A stretch of DNA of 64,000 bases from Gracilaria gracilis (lineage: Eukaryota > Rhodophyta > Florideophyceae > Gracilariales > Gracilariaceae). This document shows, piece after piece, positions 43,591 to 55,435 of this stretch (its first letter is position 1; each line of letters opens with the position of its first letter). Below the pieces are notes generated by a model. The model searched no databases. It was not told the DNA's origin and saw only the letters and a list, made by a program, of their open reading frames with translations. The stretch spans positions 1,054,001 to 1,118,000 of the forward strand of contig JARGSG010000207.1 of NCBI GenBank assembly GCA_030374805.1. Reading direction: 5' to 3'. The translations under genes and the position numbers were made by a program.

Positions 43591-45590
43591 ATGATTTCCT
43601 TGTACTACCTCCTGCGTCTCGCGAACAATGAAGGAGCCAATACTCAGAGTGGGGCAGAGCTCTCGCCACTCCATGGTCTTCCAGCTCCAATTCTTATTGT
43701 GCTTGCTCTAGCATGTCTGCTTCTTGCCGCCTGTGTGGCTGGACTAACTCTTGGCCTGATGAGCTTGGATACAACTGGACTTGATATCGTTATGCAAAGC
43801 AACAATGTAAAGCAAGCTGCAGCCGCTCGTGCTATAAAGCCCATTCGAGAACAAGGGAATCTCCTTCTTGTTACTCTCTTGTTTGCAAATACCATTGCGA
43901 CGGAGCTACTCCCACTGGTTTTGGACGCTCTGGTTCCAGGGGGTATCTTTTCGCTGGTTGTATCAGTAATATCGATTATGCTTCTCGGGGAGATTATACC
44001 ACAGGCTATTTGTTCACGCCACCCTCTGATTATCGGTTCATATATGATCGGATTTGTGAAGTTTCTGCGTACGCTCTTGTATCCTGTTTCATTTCCAATT
44101 GCCTGGGTGCTAGATGCTTTCCTGGGTGAGGAATTAGGAACCATATACAACAGAGAAGAGCTGAAGGGTCTAATCGATGTACACGCTAGCAACGCTGTTT
44201 TGACTCAAGATGAAACCACAATTTTGAAGGGAACACTTGAGTTTTCTGTCAAGACTGTTTCGCAAATTCTAACTCCGGCGAGGAATGTGTTTATGTTAGA
44301 CATAGACTCTCGACTCGACCGCGAAACTATGCTGCAAATTCTCAGGAGCGGACATTCACGCATACCCCTTTACGAAAATAACAAGCACAACATCGTTTGT
44401 TTACTACTCGTGAAACAGATCATTCTTGTGAATCCGGATGACAATCTCCCGATTCGCTCTCTAATATCAAAGAAACAGAGAAACCACAAAATTCGTGTCG
44501 CGCCAGCCCTTGAGTGTTCAGCCAATTTGCTTATCGCAGATCTTCTGAATGAGTTCCAGAAGGGAAGAAGTCATATGGCCATTGTCTACAATGATATTCA
44601 CCTTGACCACGATGAACGGGAATTTGCAGGAATTGTTTCAATTGAAGATATTATAGAAGAGATTCTGCAGGTATGTTTTCTTGTCAATCCAAAGCCCCAA
44701 TGAACACGTGACAATAGATTGTGGAGAAGCACTCAATTCTTTCTTCTGCGAGTAGTCACGTTTCTCGATGGCCTCAAACGAAAACCGAACTAACCACAAG
44801 TGATGAATCATTTCCGAAACTACAGGAGGAAATCATTGACGAAACTGATACGTATATTGATAACACTAACAAAAGAAAGGTTTTGGTCCGGGACTCCAAT
44901 GGCAAGCTCGTTCGCACAACGACAATCAGTACTCATGCAATGATGCTACCCAGAAATTCAGGCATTGTCAAGTTCAAGGAAGTTGATGTCAAAGCTTTGC
45001 GAAAACCATTGAAAGATTTGGGCGAAGAGTATCCGCGGGACTGGAAGAAGCCAAAGATTAAGCAAGGGGAGTCGTCGACGTGGAAAACCTTGCGTGTGGA
45101 AGATCGTGCTTCTCTGGAATACGCAACTGATCTCGAAAAGGGAGTTGTTTCCCCTCAGCTTTCATCTTCGAGTCATCCTCAACTCTCAGAATTGATCCCT
45201 CTTGTTCTTGACGGTGCGAAGGAGGAAATCGCTAGCAGTCCAGATATTCAGTATGCGATTTTGCCTAATGAATCATCGCTATTAATGCTTGGAGAAGACG
45301 ACAATGTCGTACCAGAAGACATTGTGCGTAGAACCAATTCAAGCTCCGATGTTTCCGTTGCTCCTGATGCTTCGATTCTCCCCGTGCAGGTCGTGAGGGA
45401 CAAGGACGAAAAGAAACCCATGCAAGTTCGTCCGCTGCCGAAAGACGCTTCAGACGCCCGCGAAGTTCAAATCCCACCACGTGTTCGCCCAAGCACAAGC
45501 GCAGTAGGTACGTCTCCCAGAAGTCCAGCCGTACGGACTTATGGATCAATACGTCTCGTCGAAGAACAAGGGGGTGATTCTGAGGATTAG
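43591..45590 (+). CDS. CNNM/CorC-like transporter (DUF21 plus CBS pair)
   Basis: Exons 43591-44670 and 44826-45590 (intron 155 nt, GTATGT to ACAG) give 614 aa. The junction restores the family motif: IEDIIEEILQ is followed directly by EEIIDETDTYIDN. N-terminal DUF21 domain (~30-195) has four hydrophobic segments, including GLTLGLMSLDTTGLDIV and LGEIIPQAICSRHP. A CBS pair follows (~215-370) with LTPARNVFMLDIDSRL and GHSRIPLYE. Residues ~365-614 are a Ser/Pro-rich tail. CNNM/ACDP and Mam3-type proteins act in Mg2+ or other divalent cation balance at the plasma membrane or vacuole. Reading through the intron would give a stop after NPKPQ, so splicing is required for the complete form. Confidence 0.87.
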
Positions 45591-46019
45591 GATGGAGCAA
45601 GTTGACTAGGCAACGTACCGGAACGAGCTCAACCGTTCCAGGAAATTGATTATCTTTCTGCACTTCGGCTGATTTATGCTTTAAAGAACTGGGAGACATG
45701 ACGCTGATCAATTTGAAATTGTACATAACTCACAGCTTTGACTTCATCAGACGAGGTTGTGGAACTCCCAGCTATACCACGCATAAACATTATAGACTAC
45801 ACAATTACTTCTGCTAGTGCTCGTGCCCTATTTCAACTTCCTATGCTGCCGTAAGGCAACTGTAGAGCTAGACATTAGGAATTGCTGCGCCCAACGGCTG
45901 TGCTTGTCCATGGACCTACCAACAAGTATCTACTGAGTCTTCACATACGTAGTACTCATAATATCTTTGCTCACCATGAGATCTTGATCCGATGATACTT
46001 GACGCCAAAGCTTCGCATC
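45591..46019. other. Short intergenic region between convergent genes
   Basis: Nothing recognised. The flanking genes end at 45590 (+) and 46020 (-). Confidence 0.35.
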
Positions 46020-46868
46020 TCAAGCTTGTGATCGACTGTTATCATTAATTCTGTCGGGAAAAGCTTGTGCGGTGTAATTCGCATTCGCAAGTGTTGGGTG
46101 GATGGAGAAACACTTCTCCAGCAGTTGCTGTCTCCGTAGTTCTCTTTGTTCTCGTACTTTTTGTAATTCCACTGCATGCTCTTCATCCAACTGCATCAAC
46201 TGTTTCTTCCGGGCATTTATTTCGTTTCGGCACTTGTCCAGACAGGTTTGGTACTGTTTCTCTAAGGCCTGGAGTTCACTTTCGTATTGAGCACCGATGT
46301 CCGACAGCATATCAGAGTATTCGGATATGAATTCGCGATGTTCCCTCTCATTTGAGGCGACAAGCTCCAATAGTATCCCTCTTTGCCGTTCTGATTGACT
46401 GTGTATCTTTTCCATGTCTGTCACTTGTTCCGATGGCTGTATTAGATCAATGGGATCCTCGGCCTCGGCGTAGATACTTTCATCAGGATCAGATGGAGGA
46501 GAGTCTTCTTGGACTTCAGAAGCGTACTGAGCGGCACGTTCTTGGATGATTAACTTCAACAAATTTTCCCTCTCACGCCCCTTTCCCTTGTTGCTATCCT
46601 CTGGTAACGTATCTGATGCGTAGTGCTCTAAAAGTCGCACATAGCGGGCGCGTAAAGACACAGAAGAGCGCCTGGGTCTCGGCGTTATTTTGTCTCGAAC
46701 TTCGATTTGGAACTCTTTCGATATGACTTCCATAACATCTAATGGCAGCGCAATGGATCGGGTGTGTGCAGAAACCTCATCAGCCCCAACGAGATGAGCC
46801 TGAAACCTCAAGACAATACGAAGAAGTACCACATCTTCGGCCGCTGAATAGAAGAATGGTTTTGTCAT
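46020..46868 (-). CDS. Unknown protein with SANT-like start and coiled coil
   Basis: 282 aa, ATG at 46868, intact. Residues ~8-95 are helical with aromatic residues at intervals and RARYVRLLEHY, which recalls Myb/SANT-like domains of transposase-derived regulators; this is tentative. Residues ~115-160 are acidic. Residues ~165-265 form a strong coiled coil (ALEKQYQTCLDKCRNEINAR and onward). A nuclear role is possible. I do not recognise the family. Confidence 0.65.
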   Translation of the reverse strand: MTKPFFYSAAEDVVLLRIVLRFQAHLVGADEVSAHTRSIALPLDVMEVISKEFQIEVRDKITPRPRRSSVSLRARYVRLLEHYASDTLPEDSNKGKGRERENLLKLIIQERAAQYASEVQEDSPPSDPDESIYAEAEDPIDLIQPSEQVTDMEKIHSQSERQRGILLELVASNEREHREFISEYSDMLSDIGAQYESELQALEKQYQTCLDKCRNEINARKKQLMQLDEEHAVELQKVREQRELRRQQLLEKCFSIHPTLANANYTAQAFPDRINDNSRSQA

Positions 46869-47584
46869 TGTTAGACAACAGAAGTCTAGCGCTAGTCGTA
46901 TTGATACGAAGCCGAGTGGAGCCCACGCTCCGACAAGTTTCCTTTCCTCCGCTCAGATGACTACAAATGCTTCTCGAGAGAGGTCTCTCACATGTTATCC
47001 TTAAATAAACAGGTGTTTTAGGCATCTCGGGGTGCTCCCACGTTGCGAGGTGTTGAACCTTTCATGAGTCCTGATGTGCTTCATGAAGTGATTACCAAAT
47101 TTCATTTGTCAAGTGAGGATCAAGAAGCTACCTTGTTCAGCAGTTCTTATGCTCATTTGCGAGGTGCTACGAGGGTTGCAGTGATGCTACTCATCTTAGG
47201 TAACCTAACTTGGAGAATTGCATATCACAATGACAAAGCTCGTTACCGCCTGGGGCGGTAGTGAGCGCGGTCTCTGGTATTGTCTCACAGGCTGTTGGAT
47301 CTTTCTGAATTGCGACAAGGTCAGTCCTCCTCGCAGATAGCTTTCGCGAACGGAAGCGCTAAGTTAGGTACGAAGGTATATCTAGATAGTTGCCGATAAA
47401 AAGGTCAGTTTGTAGGGCTGCTTACCCGACTCTTGGAAGGAGCCGAAGGGCAGAGATAGACAGGGTCTTGTGGGTTCTTTCAAGCGTTTGCAGTAGTAGA
47501 AAGAGGACTGTATAAGAGCAGTGATTATTCTTCTTCTTTACTATGGACGCTGTGTTTTAATTCCTAACACAACTGAGACTTATC
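46869..47584. other. Intergenic region, nothing recognised
   Basis: Only short frames, such as 47043-47261 on the plus strand with one hydrophobic stretch, without support. Confidence 0.3.
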
Positions 47585-47887
47585 CTACAGATACTTCTCT
47601 TTCCTAAGAAAGGCCAGAATCTTTCTTGGTGCTTTCAATATATTGGACTTCAATGTTTGTTCTCGTTGACCCTTGAAAATCTCGTGGCGGCTTGCATTGG
47701 TAAGTGCACATCTCAGTGCTACATGGTCGCAATCCTTCTTCACCCCTAGCGCGCAGTCCCAACGCGTTTTGCCGTTCATGTAACTTGCAACTGGGTGAAG
47801 GGAAGGAGTGTGATTAAGAGCACTTATTGTATCCATATTCAACAGGTATGCGTAATGAAGGGTTCTCTCTGTCAAACAGGATCTCAC
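47585..47887 (-). pseudogene. Ankyrin-repeat-like fragment
   Basis: A 100-codon frame with ERTLHYAYLLNMDTISALNH, then NGKTRWDCALGVKKDCDHV. The spacing of TLHYA and NGKTxxDxA recalls one and a half ankyrin repeats. No start or further repeats are evident in other frames. It may be an exon of a spliced gene or a remnant. Confidence 0.3.
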
Positions 47888-47989
47888 AGTGACAGAAGCA
47901 GTGGTTTTGGGCGCAAAAGTGCTTGTCTTTCCAAGAAACGCAATGCAAAAGAGAAAGGAGACGATTACTCATTAATTATCATATTGTAA

Positions 47990-48848
47990 GAGACTTGAAC
48001 AAGGCAACGATCGGCCAAACCCGCGGCGACGACAGACTTGGCGACCCAGCGACCAACATAAGCAGCGTAACGGCGTCAAACTCCTTCACAATGCACTCAA
48101 GAACCCCTCGCCGTTGTTCTATTCTCATTGACATCAACGCTTATGAAAGCAGCGACATTCCAATCTTGGGGTCCACAGCCATGCTTATGACGCTGTCCAC
48201 GACTCCATTGTGATCTACAACGCGGTGACCCTCACTAGACTGCTGAATCAGCTTAGGGCTGCTTCACGTCCAAGGTTCTTCGATTGCTTCGAATCATACG
48301 CCGAAAACAAATCAAATGATGCTTCAAAGGAAAATCGCAGCGCCGGTAGCGTAGCCGCAGCAAAACATACCAGCATGACGGTCAGCGAGGACGTTCAGCA
48401 CTTTCCATACCAGCTCTCGACACCCTGTATCCCTGTCCATCACGAGAATGAATAAGGATGTTACTACCGTAGCGGGTAGTAACAAGCCTTGGCGTACAAG
48501 CAACCGAAAGATGTTCGCAACCGTCCGGGGAATAGTGTGCGACCGGCGAAGGACTGCGTTCTGCAAGTGCGGTACCATGATCTGAGCACTGAGAGCTAAG
48601 AAACCAGCCTCCGTATCCTCTTCGGCAGCTAGCATCACTTCGTTTCCACAGGTTTTCGAAGAGTTTGCTGAGCATTCCTCAGAACTTTCGCTCCATCGGT
48701 CACCTATTTCTTCGTCCATCATTTTATCGTCCGCCCGGTTCCCCTTTCGCGATTCGCCACCTAGTTCTGTCTTTGACGCCGAATTTTGTTCTTGCTTATC
48801 CATCAAGAAGATCGCGTAAACCTTGACGCACGCAGAACTGGTGGTCAT
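47990..48848 (-). pseudogene. Scc2/NIPBL-like cohesin-loader fragment
   Basis: The main frame (48848-48324) has an acidic Ser-rich insert, then HLQNAVLRRSHTIPRTVANI and LLVRQGLLLPATVVTSLFIL and RELVWKVLNVLADRHAGMF. This resembles the C-terminal HEAT repeats of Scc2/NIPBL (QGLxxPxxxxxxLxxL, then a helix with EKH-like end). After a frame change near 48335 it reads FSFEASFDLFSAYDSKQSKN. Further down (about 48150-48060) comes [20 protein letters not shown]. Scc2 loads cohesin on chromatin. Only the last part of a normally >1,000-residue protein is present, and the frame is broken, so I call it a gene remnant. Assignment rests on a modest pattern match. Confidence 0.4.
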
Positions 48849-48973
48849 TGTTACTCATTCTAGGACTTGGATCTTCCCGCTGCTCACGAGCTTGTGCCGA
48901 GAGTCTACCTCTGATGATGCATTGCTAGCGAAAACGAGCAACGGCAATAACACAGAGCAACAATTTGCGACAT

Positions 48974-49750
48974 CTAAGACGAAGTTTGGCATTCATCCTT
49001 TAGAAATTCCTCAAGCCTCTGCAACCCGAATTGGTCATTCTCTGTTGTAGAAACAGAGGCACCTTCTGGCGAAAACTTGGGTGTGCCTTGCTTTCGTCCT
49101 AGGGGAGAGTTCATTGGACGACATGAGTCAAAATCTATTAGGACCGGAGTACCATCGGATTTAAACATTATGTTGTACGGACTGATGTCATTGTGGCAGA
49201 AACCGAGAGAATGTAAATGATCAACGGCGTTGTTGATTGCTGTCAAGCATTCAGCTATATTAAAGTTCTCCCTTATACGTCTTACACGAGCTCTGAGAGT
49301 CTCAACATACTTTTCGAAGCACAAGGAGACCATATATCCATTTCGAACTCGACATCCCAAGTACCGCGCAAGATTTTGGTGGGGTCTCTTACGTAGAGTT
49401 TCACATACGCAAGCCTCTTCGTACATTTCTTTCCATAGACTGGCATCGTCAACGTCTGGCTCACAGCCATAAGATAACAAACAAGGTTCTTTTTGAAATA
49501 CATCATCCCCGGGAGGGTTTATTACCTTCGTAAACTTCTTTTCATCAAACGGAGGATAAACATAATGCGATCTGATAAGAATACCATTAAGGTTTTCAAA
49601 AGCCAAGTCTTCGTGCTCATATTCGTACACTCTCCTGGACACATGCGCGACGTAAAGATTTTCTTCATACGAGTAGAGAATTGATGTGTGGGAGAATAAA
49701 GGCTTTCCGTCCTCTAGCTCGTACATGAAACCGGTCTTAACAATCTCCAT
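48974..49750 (-). CDS. Protein-kinase-like protein
   Basis: 258 aa, ATG at 49750. The catalytic loop FCHNDISPYNIMFKSDG has the HxDxxxxN core, and VLIDFDSCRP stands where kinases have DFG, here DFD. An N-lobe Lys is not obvious, and the activation-to-C-lobe part is short (GTPKFSPE, where GTPxYxxPE is usual). This type of small, diverged kinase-like protein is common in fungi and algae and may be inactive. Neighbours: the Scc2-like fragment downstream and, divergently, the DEAH helicase. Confidence 0.7.
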   Translation of the reverse strand: MEIVKTGFMYELEDGKPLFSHTSILYSYEENLYVAHVSRRVYEYEHEDLAFENLNGILIRSHYVYPPFDEKKFTKVINPPGDDVFQKEPCLLSYGCEPDVDDASLWKEMYEEACVCETLRKRPHQNLARYLGCRVRNGYMVSLCFEKYVETLRARVRRIRENFNIAECLTAINNAVDHLHSLGFCHNDISPYNIMFKSDGTPVLIDFDSCRPMNSPLGRKQGTPKFSPEGASVSTTENDQFGLQRLEEFLKDECQTSS

Positions 49751-50259
49751 CTCGAAGATGACGATGGAAAAGAGTCAGAAGTCTCTGATTGTTGGATTCT
49801 CTTCCAGCACCAACAAAGATATTGGACGAAAGGGGCTACATACAGTCAGCGAAATTTAGATACCTCGAAAAAGTTTAGAGCGGTTTAACCCCTGATGCTT
49901 TGCGATACATCACTGCTACCAATCCCAAACGCACCAGAAGCCCTCTTGACAGTTCGACAAGATTATTGTACACACCAGCAAAGCGCCAAGTGGCCTCAAT
50001 GTAAGATAAGGTAGCCCTCTTAACTTCGGGTTTTCCATGATATCCACGAATCGTGCTATCGTGCCTTAATTAAACTGGAACCAGCATAATTAACAAAGCA
50101 AAAAAAATAAATGCAATGTGGCGCGCATGTCGACATCATGCTGACGAACACTTTCGTGGCGACATTCGCCGCGCGGTGCAGCCTGCAATTTGCAGGATGG
50201 TAAGGTTAACCGTGCTAGGCGCTGGTGACCACATTCCTCCCGGGCACACGAATTAGAAC
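49751..50259. other. Divergent intergenic region
   Basis: Lies between the kinase-like gene (-) and the helicase gene (+) and presumably carries both promoters. No element recognised. Confidence 0.35.
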
Positions 50260-53200
50260 ATGGGAAAGCGGAAAGGAAGAACAGGTGCTGGAGGAGCAGT
50301 TGTTTCTTCCCTTTCGAAAAATCCAGGAGGGACACTACGATCCCGAGGCGATGGAAGACCTGGTGCTTCGTCGAGGTCCAATCCGAGAGGAGAAGACCAC
50401 GAACTGAATGAGCTCGCAAAGCTGCCCTCAAACGGAAAGCAGAATTCTAATCCATCCAGCTCATCTAACTCGTCAAGCTCTGGAGCTCAGTCTTCAAGAT
50501 GGTTGGGAAAATCTCCCCAGCAAATGTTACGTGAGTGGTGCATCAAGAACAATCGCATCCGTCCCTAGTATGTTTTCTCCCTAAAAACGTTTTGCAAAGT
50601 ACATTCATAGCGCCTAACTGAGCAGTTTTATCAATGCTTGATCCGATCCTCCAGTTTCTCCAAAGTGAACAATACCGATCTCAGTCGGTGTACAATTCCT
50701 CAAGGTCGCAAGGATGGAAAACCGGTCAAGGGCTCAGCGTTTGGAAGGGTCATTGGAATTGGGCAAAAGCCTGGAGATGCGTACGCGGCCCTAAACGTAC
50801 TGCACCAAGTCGAACGTGGAAAACCCTTGGAAAGACTGCTAGCTCCCGAATACCGAGAGATGTGGCTTTCTATGGACAAGAAATCTGCTGAAGTTGAGAA
50901 AAACCAGGAGAAGCGAGCGGCTGCGGCGGAGCAACGCAAACAAAAGGCAGAGCGACGTTCAAGATTTCAGAAGAACCAAGAATCGGCGACCATTAGCATT
51001 TCTTCTTCTTCTCGCCAGATGATTGAGGATGTTCTGCTCGAGCAAAAGGCTTCAGCGAAGCCAGGAATAGATGCTGCTCCGGATGGAAGTGATTCAAGAC
51101 AATTGACCGGTTCTGCCGCAAAGGTAAGGCAAGAGCTTTTGGTATTAGGTTTTGCGGAGCTTGATGCTACTGATGCCAGCAAAAGGTTTGAATCTGTTGA
51201 TGATGCGCTAGATTATCTTTGCTTGAATCTTGATGAGTCCGAACTTCCGGCTAAGTTTGCTGCGAAAGCTGATGTGGAAGTTGTACAGTTCTATTCCAAA
51301 GATAGCGCAGAGGGGGCAAGAAGAGTTGATAGTCAGCGCCGAAACGAACTTTGTAGCTATGTTTGCCTATCTCGTTATGCTGCTGAAAAGGCTTTGAGGA
51401 GATCGGATGGTGACTTCGAAGCCAGCTTTCGCATTCTTTACGAAACATTAATTTACAAACCTTTCACTGGTTCTCCCGAACGTGAACTAGACGAAACGGA
51501 AGTGTCACAATGGCTTTCAGAAGAAAGCGAATCTCTCTCGGCTATTTACATGGAAGATATCAGATTGGGAATTGGAGCTTTCCCTGCATTTCCAGATAGA
51601 TGGAGTGCAGTTGTGCGCATCACTGATGGATTTCCGGCGCTGCAAACTTTGACACCCGCATCTGTGGTTTTTGTTGATTTGAATCGACAATATCCGTTCT
51701 CGGCCCCAGCCGTTCTGGTGTTGGGTTGCTCTGATGGCGCTGAAGGTGAACTGGATTCCCTCAAATCAGCTCAAAGACGGCTGTTGATGCGAGCAGCAGC
51801 TGGGAAATTATCTGAGCTGTACGGTGCGGTTGACAGAAATGAATCCCCGTCAGGAGCCGTTCCTATTTTATGCGTACATGAAGTGCTGGCTTTAATTTGT
51901 CATGGCACTGCGGAAGAATTATTTGGGTATGCGACCAGCGAAAGAACGAGCAGCGGGGGAGTTTCAAGTGAATCCGGAAGAAGCCGAGCATCAGGAAAGC
52001 GCCGGGAAGCAGTGCAGCCTCATAATGACAAAAAGCCAGTCTTCAGAGCCAAGTTAGAACGAATGAAGCCAGCTGCGCCACTAAAAGAATCTCGTGCGCT
52101 ACGAGAAATGAAGAAGCAGAGGCAAAGACTGCCGGCTTGTAACTCCAGAAATGAGATTCTTTCGGCTGTCAATATGCACCAAGTTGTGGTCATAAGCGGT
52201 GCGACAGGTTCTGGGAAGACTACTCAAATACCCCAATTCATTCTAGAAGATGCCACCGAGAATCAGGTTCCCGTTTCAATCGTGTGTACACAGCCAAGAA
52301 GAATTGCTGCCATGTCTGTCGCAGAACGCGTGGCAGCAGAACGATGTCAAAATGTTGGCGAAAGCGTAGGATATCAAGTGAAGCTAAACTCCCGTCGTTC
52401 GGCGAACACGAGGTTGATGTTTTGTACAACTGGTGTTTTGCTGCGCCGTTTACAGTCTGACCCGCTTCTTGAAAGTATTTCCCACATCATAGTTGATGAG
52501 GTTCATGAGAGATCTTCGGAGACTGATTTCCTGATGCTCATCATTCGAGACATTTTGTCTTCGAGACCAAATTTGCGAGTTGTCTTAATGTCGGCCACAC
52601 TTGAAGCGGAAAAGTTTGCCGAATATTTCTCGAATGCTTCAAAGATACCACTACCACCTCGTGCAGTTCCTGTGGTTTCCATCCCAGGAAGAACCTTCCC
52701 CGTAGACGAGTATTATCTTGAGGATGTAATCAAATTAACAGGCTACTCTCTCAAACCTGGAGATCGATATGCGAAGAAAAGGTGGCGAGCTCCCCAGAGA
52801 ACCCTTGAAGGAAGAGAAAGGCAGCCGTTTCCATCTTGCCGCCAAAGCGCCACCGAACTTGCCGCTGCCGATGACCCATCCAGTGATGAATATAGCGAGG
52901 AAGGACGTCAACACACCAAGGGAGGAACCCAAAGTCTTAGAAGTTCTTCTGAGCTGAATTTCACGCCTGAAACACAGGACCCACAAGGCTATAGAAGCAC
53001 GGCATCTCTGGTCGAAGAATCTGTCGTCAATTTTGACCTGATTGATATGCTTGTTAGACGTATTGACGTTCAGAACCGCAAACTAGATAAGAGTGGGGCG
53101 ATTCTGATCTTCTTGCCTGGTACAGCCGAGATCTCCACGATGGTCCAAAGACTATCGTCTGGTCCTGCATCAAATCAGTTATGGCCTTTACCTCTACATT

Positions 53201-54687
53201 CGCTATTACCCCCAGCTGACCAATCCAAGGTTTTTCGTGCTCCACCCAAAGGAAAACGAAAGGTGATATGCTCGACGAACATTGCAGAAACGTCGATAAC
53301 AATTAATGATGTAACTGAAGTAATCGATACTTTGCGAGCGAAAGAGTCTTCGTATGATACCCTGAACGGCTCCTCTGTATTGGCGGAATGTTTCATTTCC
53401 AGAGCTTCAGCGAAACAGCGGGCTGGACGTGCTGGTCGGGTATCAAAAGGTGTATGTTATAGACTAGTGAGGAAGCATACATTCGAGAACAAACTTGCAG
53501 CCCAACAGAAACCGGAAATTCAAAGGGTTGCACTTGAACACCTGGTTCTCAATGTTTTGAGTATCGTTCCGGAAGACCTTAGTAGAAATAACCCTCATGA
53601 GTTATTCTCGAGGGCTATTGATCCACCGGATGACCAGTCGATTTCAGCTGCCGTTGACAACCTTATGGACATAGGAGCTTTGAAGCGAGTCAAAAATGAG
53701 AGAAGAGGAAGAGCTTTTGACGTGCAAATGACAGCATTGGGGAAGCACCTCGCTGGTTTACCAGTTGACGCAAAAATTGGCAAGCTACTTATATATGGAT
53801 CTTTGTTTAGTTGTCTTGACGCAACGCTAACTGTCGCCGCGACAATATCCGAGCGCTCCCCGTTCTATTCTCCATTCGACAAGCGAGAGGAATCTCGGGC
53901 TGCAAAGGCCAAATTCCAGTGGGGCAAATCAGATTTGCTCATGTATGTGAATGCGTTCAATGCATGGCGTGAACTCAGAGAGAGTAGATGCGGGTTTTCA
54001 GCCGAACAAAAGTTTTGCACGGAGCATTTTCTCTCCAGGAAATCATTGGTGACTATTGCTGATGGGCGGAAACGACTTGCAGATGTTCTACGAGATATTG
54101 GCTTTGCCGAGCTGGGCGGGAGAGGCAATGGATGGGAGCGTGCTGAGGCCTTGAACCAGTATGGGCGAAACGCAAGAGTTCTGAGAGCTGTTATATGTGC
54201 TGCGTTGTACCCTAATGTAGTCAGAATCGACATACCGCAGACAAAGTATCGTGAAGTGGCAGGAGGAGCTATCCCTCTCGGCCATCATTCCAAGGATCTT
54301 AAGCTTAGGACTAAGAACCAAAGTCGAGTATTCTTGCATCCTGAATCAATTAACTTCCACATTGGAAACTATGAGACAAGATGGTTGGCATACTACGAAA
54401 AGGTTCGCACTTCGAAGCTGTTCATACGCGATGCCACTATGGTGTCCCCGTACGCAATATTGCTTTTTGGAGGAGAAATTGGTGTTATCCATAAGAACGG
54501 TCAGATGTCAGTAGACCGGTGGGTGTTATTCAAAGCACCTGCCCAGGTTGCTGTTCTTGCCCGAGAGTTGCGCCGAGAATTAGATCAGCTCCTTCTGCGG
54601 AAATTTGAAAACATCGAGCTGGATGTTGACCGTGAAGGTCAGAGGGTCAAGAATGCTATTATTCGATTGATAACTCAAGAATCGTAA
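50260..54687 (+). CDS. DEAH-box RNA helicase, DHX29/DHX57-like
   Basis: Exons 50260-50567 and 50655-54687 (87-nt intron, GTATGT, CCTAAC branch, CCAG) give 1,446 aa. The junction makes RIRPYFSKVNNTDLSR. Order: Gly/Ser-rich start; basic coiled coil (~180-225); UBA-like DALDYLCLNLDESELP (~290); RWD domain (~383-528) with SESLSAIYMED; motif I SGATGSGKTTQ (~618); motif II DEVH (~718); SATLEAEKF; IAETSITIND; motif VI QRAGRAGRVSKG (~1024); then winged-helix, ratchet and OB-fold regions. A charged insert (~815-890) lies before motif IV. UBA plus RWD plus DEAH is the layout of DHX57, and DHX29 is close. These unwind structured mRNA; DHX29 helps 43S scanning. The stop is 104 bp from the stop of the convergent ER gene. 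Confidence 0.9.
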
Positions 54688-54790
54688 ACTCGTTTAGTCA
54701 CTTCCTGGTCGCACTGTTTCGACTAGAAACGTATATGTTGTGTCACCAACGCCATGTAGTTCAGATTATGAGATGACTACGCCTTGACCT

Positions 54791-55435
54791 CTATGATGAA
54801 GCAGTTGACCGCTTCCGAGCCTTTGACTCCTTGCGTTTTGGTACTGAAATACGCACCTGACCAACGCCGTTACCGTTCCCCCTTTTTCTCTCCTCTTCTT
54901 CACGTTCCATCTCCACCCGTTGCTCTGCAAGACCTTTCCGAATACCTTGACCTAATGCCACAACAAAGAATAACATTATGTACAAGCTATACCGACTCCA
55001 CCAACCTTTTCGTTCAGGTTTTAGAGTCTCATCGTGCTCCTGCTCCTGCTCCTGCTCTTTTACCTCACGTACATATGGATTCCAGTCTGGTCTCCGTCTC
55101 TTTGGGACTATGGTTTCGATAACCACTCCATCTTTGTCCAAGGAAGCTGTTGGGTGGCACAGATTTGATTTCCACCGCATACCTAAAGGTCTGTCACTAA
55201 CTGCATCCTTCCATACTTGAATGAGAAGGGATCCTTCCATAGCACAGGACGGAATTGTGACAATAGGGGATCCTCCACGAACCCTTAGTAGAGCGGACAA
55301 CGGGGGATTTTCGAGAGGCTTCGAAAAACCCGTCCATGTCCTTCCGCGGTCCACTGAGATTTCCACAACAGTCCCCACAACTCTCTTAAAACAGAGAACC
55401 AGGATCCCTAAGAGATATAGCTTCATCGCTGACAT
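54791..55435 (-). CDS. ER membrane protein, EMC10-like
   Basis: 214 aa, ATG at 55435. A cleavable-looking signal peptide (LYLLGILVLCFKRVVGTVV) is followed by a luminal beta-rich domain with SIVTIPSC-like IVTIPSCAMEGSLLIQV. Next come VVIETIVPKRRRPDWNPYVR, an EQEQEQE run encoded by GCTCCT repeats, one transmembrane helix (YSLYIMLFFVVALGQGI) and a basic cytosolic tail. The layout and the PSC motif resemble EMC10, a subunit of the ER membrane complex that inserts tail-anchored and multipass proteins. Similarity is weak, and another single-pass ER protein is possible. Confidence 0.55.
   Translation of the reverse strand: MSAMKLYLLGILVLCFKRVVGTVVEISVDRGRTWTGFSKPLENPPLSALLRVRGGSPIVTIPSCAMEGSLLIQVWKDAVSDRPLGMRWKSNLCHPTASLDKDGVVIETIVPKRRRPDWNPYVREVKEQEQEQEHDETLKPERKGWWSRYSLYIMLFFVVALGQGIRKGLAEQRVEMEREEEERKRGNGNGVGQVRISVPKRKESKARKRSTASS

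Noticed and set aside
44671..45590. Two separate genes at the CNNM locus
   Set aside because: Splicing 44671-44825 joins the frames exactly at a conserved family motif, so it is one gene.
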